A DNA stretch of 64,000 nt, taken from contig CM046833.1 of NCBI GenBank assembly GCA_025618425.1, positions 36,467,774 through 36,531,773 on the forward strand. Direction: 5' to 3'. The notes beneath the pieces were generated by a model. The model ran no database searches, was not told the DNA's origin, and saw only the letters and a list, made by a program, of their open reading frames with translations. The DNA comes from Heliocidaris tuberculata. Its lineage: Eukaryota; Echinodermata; Echinoidea; Camarodonta; Echinometridae. Shown here in pieces: positions 11,017 to 22,968 of the stretch. Each line of letters starts with the position of its first letter. Positions within the stretch are counted from its first letter, which is position 1. A program made the translations under genes and the position numbers.

Positions 11017-12186
11017 ATAGTAAGAGCAACCTATTCTGTCAAATGATACATTATTCATTACCGTGCTGCAACGGATGACTGAGCAGCAGGCTTTTCAAAA
11101 ATTATTGTCAAAATCCTCTTGTACTAAGTTTGGGCTGAAGCAACGAATGTCGGTCAAAACATAAAAATTATACATTTGTTTTTCCAGTTTGAAAACAATT
11201 GCTCAGTTATTTCAATTGATTTTGTACATATATGAATAGAACAATTGTTAATGTCAACTCAAACTCAAGAATAGGCTTATTACAAGCAAAATTTATGATA
11301 TTTTCTTAACAATCTCGGTTTCATCCGTATCATTTCTTTAAGAAAAGCCTTTTTATTGAGTCATTCAAAATTGACAAAGTTTATTTGGGAAGCCATCCCT
11401 TTTTTATGACAGTCTATTATTAATTTCTTCGGTTATTCTCAACACAAGTATCCTTCCTTGTATTTTCTTTTTCAGTCTTTAAAGTTAGCAAACCTTTGAT
11501 TTCATGCACTTTTGAGGAAAATAGCTTATGCACTTTATGCGGGTGAAATGGTGCACTGCAGTGAGTTTTTAGTTATCATAAGACAAGTTATCAAGTTAGA
11601 ATGCTGTTAAAATACATTGACATTATCATATGGATTGAAACAAGGTCACGTGAAAGCTTAGATACCCTGGATCGCTTTAAACAATAAAGCATTGAAGCAC
11701 TAAAGAGAATTCAACTTTGAAAAAGTTTTTAGCCTGAAGTAACACATTCGTATGGCTCGACCCACATTCTTTGCATCAGCTCAAACTTGGTACAAGGAAC
11801 CTTTTAAAAACGCTGGTGCTCAGTCATCCGTGGCAGGAAAGTCATGAATGAGGTATCATTAGACAAGTTACACTTCACCATGAAATGAATTTCAAGATCT
11901 CATTGGTGGTAGCCTTTGAATTAGAAGCTATCAAAGTTGGTATACTTTTTTAAAGGCACTATATAACGATAACACAAGAAAAAGAAATACATATCAGAGA
12001 GTAATTCAATGATTTACAGTCATGTACTGTATATAGCGAAGGAGCCTAAAGAACAGCTAGGCTTGTTGTGGATAGATCCCGCTAAATCAAGTATTAGGTG
12101 CTTTAAAAATTACACATTTGATTGTTGTAGTCGAGTGGCTTAAACACTGACTGGAGATACGAAGATATTCGGGATGGGAAGAGCTA
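11017..12186. other. Unassigned AT-rich sequence
   Basis: Nothing recognisable: no long open frame, no tRNA-like promoter boxes and no clear inverted repeat. Confidence 0.45.
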
Positions 12187-12250
12187 GACATTAATCTACA
12201 TTTGCCACTCCTTACCCAGGATTTAAATGAGAGTAAATGAGCCACAAAAA
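12187..12250 (+). mobile_element. SINE body fragment
   Basis: The segment GACATTAATCTACATTTGCC followed by CCCAGG and AATGAG matches the SINE body at 12906-12960. The tRNA-like head and the ATT tail are missing. Confidence 0.55.
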
Positions 12251-12359
12251 CCTAGATGAAAAAAAAAAAGAACATGGAATACCGTTGGTTGAGCAGACTC
12301 TCCGTGTTATAAGAAAGGCCTGCCTCATTTTTCGTCATGAAATCAGATAGTACACTTGG

Positions 12360-12378
12360 ACGGGGGGGGGGGGGGGGG
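12360..12378. repeat. Poly(G) run
   Basis: About 17 consecutive G residues after CTTGGAC. Confidence 0.95.
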
Positions 12379-12814
12379 CTATCAGTGAATAGCGTGAATG
12401 TGCCCTATTTTGGGAAACCCCGAGTGACCTTGATGAGTAAGCCAGGGGGGAAAAAGATGGGAAACCCTGACCTACATTTTCTGGCATTTCGAGGGTACTC
12501 TCCCAGCTTATTAGGTAACCGACGAGAAAGATCCATTTACAGTAATCCCCAAACACTGAGATTTAAACAAAAAATGAGACCTCCAAAATTAACACAGATG
12601 CTTGTGAATTTCGGATCAAATTAATGGGGTGGGGTCAGAATTATTGCACCCCTGATGCGCTCTGATACCTCTCTCAGGAGACCAAAATGAGTAAGTACCC
12701 CAAAAGACGTTAAAAAAGAGCGCAACCGTGACCCGGCCTTTGCATCATCGGCTAGTATATCATGTTTCTTCCCTTATTTATTGTATATTAAAGAGAAGGT
12801 TGATTTCAATGTAG

Positions 12815-13096
12815 AGGTGTTGTGGTCTAGTGGTCAAGTCCCCGGACTGTGAACCACAAGGTACGGGGGTTCGAGTCCCTGGCCCAGCACTAGTGTCTTT
12901 TGGCAAGACATTAATCTACATTTGCCACATTCGACCCAGGTGAGGTAAATGGGTACCTGGCAGGAATTAATTCCTTGAAATGCTATAGAGCGCCGTAAGT
13001 GCAGCCATGCTAAATCCAGGGTAATAATTGTGGAGTGTCAAGTTTGACAGACATGTGCGCTATACAAGAACCCACTATTATTATTATTATTATTAA
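12815..13096 (+). mobile_element. tRNA-derived SINE (family S1), near complete
   Basis: A tRNA-like head carries an A-box-like TGGTCTAGTGGT at about 12829 and a perfect B box GGTTCGAGTCC at about 12868. The body follows with GGCAAGACATTAATCTACAT, CGACCCAGGTGAGG and AATGGGTACCTGG, and the element ends in ATT repeats at 13076-13096. The body recurs at 15655-15840 and 53376-53566 (both minus). The cloverleaf does not close cleanly, so this is an RNA polymerase III-derived retroposon and not a working tRNA gene. Confidence 0.85.
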
Positions 13097-14210
13097 TGAG
13101 GAAGTGTATAGTAGTAATGTACAAGGAAAAATAATTGCTATTGAAGTGCCATCATATAATATGTATTTCAATATGACAATAGTTAAAAACTTTGGACCAA
13201 ATCTTGATGTCACATATTTGTGTAGCTCCGTATACTCATATCTGTATCCCGAGTGTGTTTTGCTTTTTCAGCAAGATATTTGTAATCATTTTGATGGTGA
13301 TTCAAATACCTCACAACACACAATTATTCCTATTTTACTAAATGATCTACCATTCCCAATAACTTCTAGACAGTTTCTTTCACGATGCAATCGCATGACC
13401 CGTATTCAGCATTGTCTTTAATGTGACTTTTGACGTTATATCTGCATTAACATTTTGAATACGGACATTCTGAAAGCAAGTTCACGTATAAGGTGTTATA
13501 ATCTTACCCTTGGTAAATTGAAAGACTTGAACTCTTGTACTGTATACATGAACCTGAACTACTCACGGAAGATTGATGGCCTGCTATACGATCTACATTA
13601 CTCTCCAGGGGCGAGTTGTTATCTTTATCTTTCTGCTTTCCTAAGTCATTTGATAGGTCCACTCTACATTCATGTGGACTTCGCCATTATTGGGCCACAT
13701 CTCAATGAATAATTAGTCGAGAATACGTTGGCCTTCCCGCTTTTGGCACCTAGTCATCAGTCACTGAAATTATCGAAATTTCTTTCACTGCCAATTAGTC
13801 TCTTCCTCAAACATTTTTTAATGACAAGTTCACTAGACGTCACCAGTTCTGAAAAACAGAAGTTTGAGAAGCTGTATGACGACCCCGGTTTTTGTTGTGC
13901 GCAAACTTTCGACCATTGCGCAACACCAGCTAGTCTTGTAACCAGACGTGAAATGGGTTTATTCGATGACATCTCTAAATGGAGTCTGGAGCTCAAGACT
14001 GATTAATGGTAGATAGATGAGATAATGTAAGTCAATCGGCAATCCGCGTGCAATGAATTGTCCAAACATTGCATATTTAATCCAGATTTTGGCGCGCTTT
14101 GTCATCGTCGCACGGAAACGACGGTATATCCCGAAACTTGTTGCTAGTCTTGGGTTACGGACATTTATCTGAGAGTGATCCAATCCGATCATTGTAAGAT
14201 ACAATTAGAT
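13097..14210 (+). other. Cluster of short open frames, not assigned
   Basis: Three plus-strand open frames (13035-13421, 13455-13712, 13728-14006) follow the SINE tail. None shows a recognisable domain. The first starts inside the SINE and reads its ATT tail as isoleucines, so its apparent start is spurious. Codon composition is not simple-repeat-like, and a decayed unrecognised element is possible, but I found no splice sites linking the frames. Confidence 0.25.
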
Positions 14211-15545
14211 AAGACAATTTGCTTTCAAGATTACAAAACAACCCAAATCACATGTTTATCAGCTTTTGGAATGAGCTAGAATTGCTTTCCAAAATCCAGA
14301 AACTGTTGGCTGGAGTTGTAAATTTTGAGTGGCGCCACGAACAATCTTAATCGCCTTTCTCATAATGATACCTCTCTTTGCAAACTCATTTGAGAATTTA
14401 TTGATAACATATCACATGACTTCTATCTCTAATATTATTGAAACCTATATCAATTCCTTTTTTAATCGACTAAACAAAAAATGATGAATTCCCAAATCTA
14501 GTCTAAAGCAGTGATGGTATCTATTTTTTAAATCAAATACAAGGAAACTGATATTGGAATAAAGACTCTTTCGATATATCGAAAGCCAAGAGTAAAAGGC
14601 GGTGTTGAAATTTTGATTTCGGATGAAACGGTTTCCTTTAAAGTTGAATTATCTAATAATATCCAATGTATAAACAGAAAGAACATCGCTACTTATTTCA
14701 TATCTTCATTAGATTCGTACAAAAACGGACCGAAATGCTAGACTGGCCACAACCACCGCTTTCCCCGCTTCTTCACTTATTTTGTGTGGCGTCATATCTT
14801 CATTGGTAGCACCGTGAAATTAACCATCAACACTTCCACACGCGCGCGCATACCAATGCATGTGCAAATCAGTGTACGAAGACGGGAAACCGATATGGCG
14901 TTTTTTCCCCCCATGTTGTATAAAACTCCCAGTGCATGAAGTTTGATACCAGGGACGTTGAATGACACACTGAATATTATCCTTCTCTACATGTATCTGA
15001 CGGTTTGTATACCGATGAATATTCAATATGCTTTGACTCACGCACCGGGCTAATTTTCGCCTTCTTTTATTTTAGCGCGCTTTTTCTTCCCCGTATCACA
15101 TCTCATTTTTTTTGTTCGTCAATGTGTCTTCTTTCTTCTCGTTTGCGGCGCGCTTCATATTCGGTTTATATCTGTGAGAAAAAATTTGGAGAGAATAGAT
15201 TTCTAGGATTTCCTGTTGATTGACAAATGCACTGTTTTCCTGACAAACTTTTGCAATATGAGATAACCTAACCGGATATGTTTCCTATGTGATCTTGCAA
15301 ATACACTTTGGAGGAAACCTAGATTTAAAATTATCCATGCGATCTTCCTATTTTAAACCCTCCCTCTCAAGAAAGGAAGTGTGTACAAGAAATTGGGTCA
15401 TGTTGAGTTTAAGATTATCCTATTTCTACAGGTTTCTTATAAAATAAAAAAAGAATATATTGTGTGATGCTTATTTTAGCGTCGTTTAAAGTGATTTACG
15501 ACAATAATAATTTGGTCTCATTTACCCAAGGTAGCCACCATAGTA
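14211..15545. other. Unassigned sequence
   Basis: No gene or repeat family is recognised. A short CG-repeat patch CACACGCGCGCGCAT lies at 14836-14850. Confidence 0.4.
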
Positions 15546-15627
15546 TTAACCCGTTGACTACTGAATTCTTTAACTCTCATAGGCTTAATACAGGAGCCAC
15601 CCGGTTCCCCGTAGTCTATGGGTTAAT
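15546..15627. mobile_element. Micro-MITE family M, copy 1
   Basis: About 82 bp bounded by TTAACCCGTTGACTAC and the complementary-type CTATGGGTTAA, with CATAGGCTTAATACAGGA in the middle. Copies at 15912-15992 and 52910-52990 share ends and centre. Confidence 0.8.
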
Positions 15628-15654
15628 ACTGCTCTTCCTGATGCGGGCCCTGCA

Positions 15655-15840
15655 ATTATTATTACCCCAGCATTGCCATGGTTGCCATGTACCCAATTGA
15701 TACACCTGGGTCGAGAGGGGCAAAATCTAATGTGGGCAAAACACCTTGTACAACAGTCCAAGGATGAAAGCACCGAGCAAGGATCGAACCAGGGACTTCT
15801 CCTATTAGAGTCAAGAGCCTACACCAGTATACCAAGATCA
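15655..15840 (-). mobile_element. tRNA-derived SINE (family S1), minus strand
   Basis: Read on the minus strand, a tRNA-like head with B box GGTTCGATCCT near 15785 is followed by CGACCCAGGTGTATCAATTG and GGGTACATGGCAACC. It closes in GGGGTAATAATAATT. This is the same body order as the SINE at 12815. The gap between head and body differs, so it is a diverged copy. Confidence 0.78.
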
Positions 15841-15911
15841 TTATAAGAACGTAATTTTTGATAATTATGGGTGCATTGCATATTGAACAATATCATCACT
15901 TGAGCTTATAT

Positions 15912-15992
15912 TTAACCCGTTGGCTACTGAAATCTCTCATCCCCATAGGCTTAATACATGGACCACCGGGTTCCCGTAGGAAATGTGTTGAT
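15912..15992. mobile_element. Micro-MITE family M, copy 2
   Basis: TTAACCCGTTGGCTACTGAA opens the element, CATAGGCTTAATACATGGA is central, and the right end is decayed to AATGTGTTGAT. It lies about 285 bp downstream of the end of copy 1. Confidence 0.75.
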
Positions 15993-16021
15993 GTATTCTT
16001 ACACTATAAACCATTGGCTAC

Positions 16022-16225
16022 AGCCCACGAGACCGACATTTTCGGTCAGGCGGAGTGTTCTGAAAAGACAGTTGTCAGAAGACCGGACTGACGTATGTAC
16101 TGTCGGTCTCGTGGGCCATCGGTCTCAAGTGGCTGACGGTCGAGTGGGATGTTGGTTGATTGGCTGTCATTGTCGGTGTTTTGGGCTGTCGGTCTCTTGG
16201 GCTGTCGGTTTACTGGGATGTCCCG
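16022..16225. repeat. Degenerate GGGCTGTCGGTCTC minisatellite with inverted arm
   Basis: Units resembling TGTCGGTCTCGTGGGC recur at about 16102, 16122 and 16186-16212 (GGGCTGTCGGTCTCTTGGGC). The inverse complement AGCCCACGAGACCGACAT is present at 16022, so the start of the block can pair with the first unit. Confidence 0.65.
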
Positions 16226-16345
16226 AAACCAGTAAACACAAATGAAACAACATTTTCGTGGTTCGTCAGGTGCAGCGCTCATGTGGTTTATGGATATCAT
16301 TCGAAGTTAGATAAAAATGTCCTCAAAGAGACCACATCATAAACA

Positions 16346-16813
16346 AGGAGGCGAGTTGGCTCAGTCGGTAAAGCGTCTGCCTGTCGAACCAAAGATCGCG
16401 GGTTCGAATCCAACCCAGGATGATGGCCATGATGACTGAAGCTTGCGGCGTTGTGTTAACGTGCCCCTCCCCTGTTTCATAGACGCATGCTATGTTACAG
16501 TGGAAAACACTCCCTCCCTCGGATAGGACGATAAATGGAGGTCCCGTGTGTAAGAGAGTCACCACCTATGCTCGTTAAGAACCCACTTCACTCATCATAT
16601 AAGAGTAAGGGGAAACCCTTATGTAGTGTTCAGTTGTGTTACACCTGCACATCCCAATCAGTTATATCGGGAGGAGAGACCTGAGGGTTACCGTGATTTT
16701 AGTTCGCTTTTCCCCTCCCGGCCCAGGTGATGCCAAATATACTACTACTACTATTACTACTACTTATAATAATAATAATAATAATGATAATAATAATAAT
16801 GAAAATAATAATG

Positions 16814-16889
<76 letters not shown>

Positions 16890-16895
16890 GGATGA
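16346..16895 (+). mobile_element. tRNA-derived SINE with conserved central domain (family S2)
   Basis: The head carries a perfect A box TGGCTCAGTCGG (16358 on) and a perfect B box GGTTCGAATCC (16400 on). The body holds CTCGGATAGGACGATAAATG, GAGGTCCCGTGTG, GAGAGTCACC and CTCGTTAAGAACCCACTTCA. This resembles the central domain reported for Nin-DC-type SINEs of marine animals. The element ends in ACT and then a long AAT tail (16739-16891). The Nin-DC label is from memory of the domain's look and should be tested. Confidence 0.8.
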
Positions 16896-17218
16896 TACAT
16901 TGGGGTGACCAACTAATTTCCCTTTGTCATTAATGGTGGAAACTGTAACTATTGGGTTTGCTGCTAGCAATGAATCCAAAATCCCACATGACTGTCATGA
17001 ATGGCACCTAAATTTTATTCCCTGGCATCTCCCGAACCCCCCCCCCCCCTCCTCCCGCACTCGCACACTTGATGAGGTTTTGATTTCCTCTCATAAAATA
17101 TGAATCACACTATAAGAACCTGATTAAATGCAAAACTAATGTGCCGTATTTCCGTTTCTATTAATCATTCTTGTACAGAGAGTTTCTTACCCAGGGGTTC
17201 GCCACCCCTCCCCATCAC

Positions 17219-17231
17219 CCCCCCCCCCCCC

Positions 17232-17264
<33 letters not shown>
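17219..17264. repeat. Poly(C) run and CT microsatellite
   Basis: Fourteen or so C residues followed by a CT array. Confidence 0.95.
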
Positions 17265-17489
17265 GCTTACTCTTCTCTGAGGCCTCGTCTATGTATCTGA
17301 GTCGTTATAATTATTTGAGTATCACTTTCGTTCTCCCTTCCTCTTTTTGTTTCTCTTTCGTAATTTATTAAAATTGTGTTATGGGTCATGAAAATGAGAC
17401 TAAGAAAAAAAGGGGCATCCGATGATATCAAAGGAAAAGAAAGTCATGTTAATGATAGGGAAAATGGTTTGTTTCATTAGATCAAAAGC

Positions 17490-19830
17490 AATTTGATTTG
17501 ATTTGATTTGATTTAATTTTGATTTATTCAGATTCCACATTTACAATGAAATTACAACAATATGTATAAATTACAAACACTGCAAAAACAGAGAATACAT
17601 GAATATGACATAGAAAGGTGACATAATGATATGTGGAGGGATCTACTAAAAAGCTTAGCTTGTGTGATGTAGACCCCCTAAACGAATAATGATATAATAA
17701 TATATGTTTAAAAAAAAGAAAAGATTTTCGTTTAAATTAATCAAAGTAATTGTTTGGAATGAGAGGGAGAAAATTACTAAACAAAACATATGTACATTAT
17801 ATACAGTGGAGCTAACATTACAGGATACGATTAATGAAATAAAAGAGATTTCGAGTGGAAATCAGTATATTATATATACACGTATATATAACTATTATAA
17901 AAAAGATAAATACAATATTATGGAATGAAAAGAGAAGAAAAGAATAAATAAAAGCAGAGTGAATTATTTACATCAGTATAAGTCAGTCAAGTGTTTCTTC
18001 ACAAAATATTTGAACCTACTTAAGTTAGGGGTAAGTTTTAAATTTTGTTCTAATGAGTTCCAATATTTAGGACCATTGAAAAATATAGTTTTACTGGCAA
18101 AAGCCGTTCGAGTTTTGGGTAAATGATAATCGTTTGCTTGCCTGGTGTAGTACCTGTGTAAAGTGCTATTTTTTGCATACAGTTGTTTCAAAACGAATGG
18201 CATATTATTTCTATCAAGATTGTACATGAATTGGTACAGCTAAAATCGATAAAGGTCATGAATTATGAGAATACGATTTTGGCGAAACAAAATATCAGTA
18301 TGCGCTCTATAAGATGTATTACATATTATTCTCAAAACCTTTTTATGCAAGAGTAAAATTTTATCTAACCTGGATCTTGCTGCGTTTCCCCATGGCAAAA
18401 TGCCATAATTTAGATATGGTAAGATGAGAGTTGAATATAACATTAGAAGTGCTGATAATGGAAGAAAATGCTTATGTTGATGAATGACTCCAATATTTCT
18501 TGATATGGTTTTGCAAATGTTATCGATATGCGAATTCTATGATAATTTATTGTCAATAGTAATACCTAAAAATATGGTTATTTTAACTTCTTTAATAGCA
18601 GTGTTGTCAAATATAATTCGATCAAACAGATGTGATAACGAATTACTAAACAACATATAATTTGTTTTTTTTTTGTAAATTTAAAGATAGTTTGTTAGCT
18701 TTTATCCAATCCGTCACCTTTTTAAGTTCGGAATTTAAAACAGTGACGAGTTCAATAGGATCGTGATGTGAATAGAACAGATTGGAGTCGTCTGCAAAGA
18801 GTATAAAAGAAAGAATATCAGACGACTTTTTAATATCATTTACATAAATTATAAATAAAAGAGGGCCCAGAAGGCTTCCTTGAGGAACTCCGCAATTAAC
18901 AGGTTTGGTAGAAGAGTCAGAATTGTTTACGCTAACAAATTGTACTCTACCTGTAAGATAACTCTTAAACCACTTCAATGCATTCCCTCTGATGCCATAG
19001 TAAGCAAGTTTATATAGTAGTATCTCATGATTAATGGTATCAAAAGCCTTAGAGAAATCAAGGAACATACCAACAGTGTGATTAGACTTATCAAAAGAAC
19101 TAGAGATTTGATCTATGAGAGTTAAAATAGCGTGGGTCGTGTTGTGTTTTTCTGAAACCAAACTGAGAGTCGGATATAATATTGTATTTTTTGAGAAAAG
19201 CAATAGTTCTTACGTAGACTACTTTTTTTTTTCAATTTTTTTGAAAACGAGGATAATAAGGATATGGGCCGATAATTGTTGACAGACAGGTTATTACATT
19301 TTTTGAATAATGGGATCACTTTAGCAATTTTCATTTTAGCTGGAACTTGGCCAGACTTCAAAGATAAATTGAATATGTATAGCAAAGGATCAGCAATGGA
19401 ATCGACAATGCTTTTCAAGAGGAAATTGGTTATACCGTCGTAACCAGGAGATTTGTTTGATTTCAATCCTAAGACAATATTAACTAACTCCTGCCTATAT
19501 ACTGGGGTAAAGAAAATAGAGTTGTCATTTGGCATTGTTAGAAATTCGTGAAAGGATTTATCACCTGGAATAATAGTCTGAGATAATTTGGAGCCTACTT
19601 CAGAAAAATAGGTGTTAAAGGTATCAGCTATTACGTGATTATCTTCAATAAAGGCGTCATCAACACGCAACTTATAATTTGACTTGGATTTTTTACCCTT
19701 TAATATTCAGAGCACCATTTATGATTTTCCAAGTGTTTTTAACGTCATTTTTAAATAGATCTAGTTGTTCCACAAAATATTCCTTTTTCGCCAAGCGAAG
19801 GGTTGTAGTAAGCAATGTGCCTAGATGGAT
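17490..19830 (-). mobile_element. 5'-truncated CR1/L2/Jockey-group LINE
   Basis: The element runs on the minus strand. It starts inside the linker ahead of the reverse transcriptase (an LRLAKKEYF motif near 19800) and ends in a tandem tail of AAATC-type units (17491-17515). The endonuclease half is absent, as is usual for incomplete target-primed reverse transcription. The palm motifs and the C-terminal layout (HRYxTR, then FFNGPKYWNSL) place it with the CR1/L2/Daphne/Jockey group; I cannot choose a clade by eye. Other LINE 3' pieces at 47870 (minus) and 53976 (plus) carry the same type of C-terminal domain. Confidence 0.9.
17973..19812 (-). pseudogene. LINE reverse transcriptase ORF2 relic
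   Basis: On the minus strand the order is: linker with NTWKIINGALN (about 19700); LKSNKSPGYDGI and NYRPISLL of the fingers (19470-19245); LDFSKAFDTINHE (about 19050); VPQGSLLGPLLF (about 18870); the catalytic FADD at 18798-18787; SLNLQKK (about 18670); NSHIDNICKTISRNIG (about 18530); and the C-terminal HRYYTRQ...FFNGPKYWNSL to the stop at 17973. The frame is broken at two homopolymers: an A-run on the minus strand near 19215-19250 and another at 18662-18678. A tryptophan position in the NKLSxNSHID motif is TAG at about 18541, and another stop lies at 18240. Such an enzyme would copy LINE RNA into DNA; this copy cannot. Confidence 0.92.
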
Positions 19831-20655
19831 GCAATCTTTAGTTTACTGTAGGTCTACAGAGGTACTGAGAATATGAGATGTTATTACTTTAACCGATGAA
19901 ACCGGTGAATATAATAGTGATACCCTAGCCTTTGTCAAAAATGTAAACACTTCAGACTCATTTTGATCTTTATTTTATTGTCACAGGCTAAAAGAAATCG
20001 AAATTAAGAAGGTATTTCCAGTCGGGGATATCTGCAGTATCGATCCATAGTAGGTCACATGACACTATATGCATAATTTCGTCTCAAAACCCAAGAAAGA
20101 AAATGCTCACTGAATGGGATTAGGTTCAAGTGTTTTTCGGCTCCAAACGGCTCCAAAAGGAAGGCTTTACGAGGGTAGGAATCGCTTTTCGGATAAGAGC
20201 AACGACTTTCTTTCTCTTTTTCAGCGCCATCATTTCTTTGAGCGAGTATTGAATTATCGGACTTGTCGGATCCGGAGAAAAGGGATCCACAGGCACAGGA
20301 GTGTCACTAGAAAGCATGCTAGGGGTGACCCTTTCTCCCCCTTTTATTTTTTTATGGCTAGTTTGGAAAAAAGGGGTTTCAATTCTGTCAGCAAGCAAAT
20401 TTGAGAAAAATCTCTGACAGTTTACAAAGTTGTGGCAAATTGTGAAATCTGAAGACCGCTTTTGATATTATTATTGTTGTTGCTGTTGTTACTGCTTGTT
20501 GGAAATTTTTCTGCTAAATTGTTGGCAATTTTTTTCTGACATCCGTCTCCCCCTTCCTCGACACTCGCTGAAAATGGTCTGGCAACACCCCTGTAAAACT
20601 GTGTTGCGCGACCTGTTGCTCCAGTTATGAAACGTGCCACATTCAGCGTTTAGAA
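19831..20655. other. Unassigned sequence
   Basis: No gene is recognised. Overlapping open frames on both strands at 20114-20404 have no family motif. Confidence 0.4.
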
Positions 20656-20657
20656 AT

Positions 20658-20676
20658 GGGGGGGGGGGGGGGGGGG
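20658..20676. repeat. Poly(G) run
   Basis: About 18 consecutive G residues. Confidence 0.95.
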
Positions 20677-20689
20677 CAGAGCAGCAATC

Positions 20690-20800
20690 ATAGCTTCAAT
20701 AGCTGCCATGACACAGTCAGGAGAGATGTGGTCTTTAGAACGGGAGGTTCTGGGTTCGAAACCGAGTGATTTCACACCACTTAGGAAGGTCTGCTTCATA
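20690..20800 (+). mobile_element. Possible tRNA-like SINE head
   Basis: GGTCTTTAGAACGGGAGGTTCTGGGTTCGAAACC resembles an anticodon arm plus a B box (GGTTCGAAACC), but the A box is not convincing and no body matching the other SINEs follows. Confidence 0.35.
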
Positions 20801-21099
20801 ATCTCATTTACCATGTCAACTCGGTTGAACTTAAAGCCGTGGGTCACACACTCTTTTTGTTAGCTGCTGTCAGGCAAACGCCTCTTCGACATCAAATTTA
20901 ATTTTGAAGGAGAACTTTCTAGCATGAATGATCAGAGATGATAAGAGATTTCAGGTGGAAAATAGGCGATGTGTTTGCTACCGCCCCCACACCCTGGATA
21001 CGCCATTGATGGAGGAGTTGGGAATTAAAAGAAGGACAACAGGGCGATCTGACCTTTTTCAAACCCCTTGATGGTTATCATGAGCTCCATGACTTTGAT

Positions 21100-21340
21100 A
21101 AAGGAGAGAGGGAGGGAGATGGAGCGAGAGAGAGCGAGAGAGAGAGAGAGAGAGAGCGAGAATGAAGGGTACGAGAGAAAGAGAGAGAGGGAGAGAGAGA
21201 GAGATACAAGTATATTATATAAAACGAAGTAGATGGAGAAAGAGCGCGAGAAAAAGAGATAGGGCGGCAGGTGGATTTACAAAGGGGCAATTCAGTGCAA
21301 TCTGTCCCGTACATGTCTTCCCCCCCCCCCCTCCCCAACA
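21100..21340. repeat. AG microsatellite and C run
   Basis: Purine-rich AG array (21108-21205) followed by sequence with a C run at 21320-21330. Confidence 0.9.
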
Positions 21341-21358
21341 TATATCTTTAAAAAATTA

Positions 21359-21437
21359 AGAAATCTCTTGATATGACCACGACTATAAGTGGTGATACCA
21401 GAAAGCATCTTTTTTTAATAGTCATATCAAGAAATTT
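21359..21437. repeat. Inverted repeat (AAATCTCTTGATATGAC)
   Basis: AAATCTCTTGATATGAC at the left and GTCATATCAAGAAATTT at the right can form a stem of about 17 bp around a 45-nt loop. It sits between two AG-rich blocks (21100-21210 and 21490-21670). Confidence 0.75.
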
Positions 21438-21489
21438 TACTTTAATGGATAAATGTCGTACGGGACACTCTATACGGAACCGTCCAAAG

Positions 21490-21670
21490 AGACATAGAAA
21501 GAGAAAGAGAGAAGTGAGCTAAGAATGAGAGAGAGAGAGGGAGAGAGAAAGGGGATTTGATGGATAAAGAATTTGAAGTGGGACAGGTAAAGAGAAAGTG
21601 AAAGGAAGAGTGAGAGTGAGTGAACAAGAGAGATTGTCAGCGAAAGAAAGAGAGAGAGAGAGAAAGAGAG
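21490..21670. repeat. AG-rich low-complexity tract
   Basis: GAGAGA/GAAAGA-rich sequence; the pyrimidine-strand open frames are artefacts. Confidence 0.9.
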
Positions 21671-22530
21671 GGGGTGGTAGCTGCAGTGACTTCTTACAAC
21701 AGGATGGATGCTAAAAATACGACATGTGTAGATCAAGTGCTATGATCTCTCGAACTACACTGAATGCGATGTCCTGCACTTTTACCTTGAGTTCAAGGTG
21801 AAAAGTGAGATTGAGAGGGAGCTCACTGTATGCCAAAACACATTGTAAAAATGGGTTAACTGCTTGATGTTGGAGAGGAATAAACAGGTACAGTTAAAAT
21901 GAGATAGAATTCAAGCAAACATGCAGCGCGATTTCCACGCAACGTTTTTCTTCTTCTACTTCCAGTAAATGTGTTGATGTTCAAGTTATATTTCACATGA
22001 TTGCTCAAAAAAACAGTATGTTATGCTTGTGAATATGAACCAGGGGACATGTACGTCTTTAATACAAATCTACAATTAAGAAACTTGACAATGGTCAATT
22101 GTCCCATAAAAATATCACTAAAAAAGAAAACTAATGAAAATCAAAATTGGGGTTAGGCATTATTAAGAGTATAATGGTGCGAACAACACTAACAACAACA
22201 AAGGAAAATTGTAATTGCAATGAAAAGTCCTATTTCATTTAAATAGTTCATTCTCGGACGAATTGTCCCCTGAACTGGCATCCTGGAAATTACCCCCAAG
22301 GACAATTATTACCCCCGCAAAATATTAGCAAGAGAGGGAGCTTGCATGTTTTGGCACTACGGGAAAATAGTAGCATTTCTTAGCAAATATATGACTTGCA
22401 TGTTTACCTTGGAGCTGGTATCTGTAAAAAGTTATCTTAGCGGTTTCCTGCAGTATACAAGCAAAGGACAAACAAAATGGAGGGGCATTGCAGAAAAGCT
22501 CTAAAATATTTCCCCCTCCCATCTCGTATC
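21671..22530. other. Unassigned sequence
   Basis: No gene or repeat family is recognised. Confidence 0.4.
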
Positions 22531-22968
22531 CCGGCTCACATTAACGAGGCGTCATTTGCTAACGTTAGGACCGCGTCAGTGACTTGTACGGTCCTTTGCG
22601 CTTATGCACGGAAGAGTGATATCACGTAAAAAGTAATCATGGTGATTGCTAATGAACCGTGCAAACAACACATCTAAAATAATTGGCTTACGGATCAATT
22701 GCATTCACAGGCTTGATTAGCGCAGGTACTGACGCAATCCAGAGCTATCCATACAGAGAGTCCTGACACTGGAGGTCGCTTCTGATTGGTCAGTCATTTC
22801 ATGGAGCTTCTCTCATAGAGAATGTACGTGAAAGGGAACTATTGGGAGCTCCATGATCCGCCATGTTTTAAACAAAGACCGCGTACGCGCATGCTTATTA
22901 TGCGCGTGTCACAACTCTCTCTATCAACGCGCTCTGACGCAATCGAAATGGCGCCTCTTGTGAGCCGG
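22531..22968 (+). mobile_element. TIR element, family C, full-length candidate
   Basis: Left end CCGGCTCACATTAACGAGGC with GTCATT, right end AATGGCGCCTCTTGTGAGCCGG: inverted repeats of about 25 bp with a few mismatches. The interior contains GACCGCGTCAGTGACTTGTA and several GACGCAAT motifs. Related pieces lie at 2624-2756 and 45752-46074. There is no coding sequence, so it is probably non-autonomous. Confidence 0.78.

Noticed and set aside
12815..12890. Functional tRNA gene
   Set aside because: A and B boxes are present, but the acceptor stem does not close and a SINE body and ATT tail follow.
13035..14006. Three consecutive plus-strand frames as one gene
   Set aside because: The first begins inside a SINE, no splice sites join them, and no family motif is visible.
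16346..16420. Functional tRNA gene
   Set aside because: The boxes are perfect, but the sequence continues into a SINE body with an AAT tail and the acceptor stem is not complementary.
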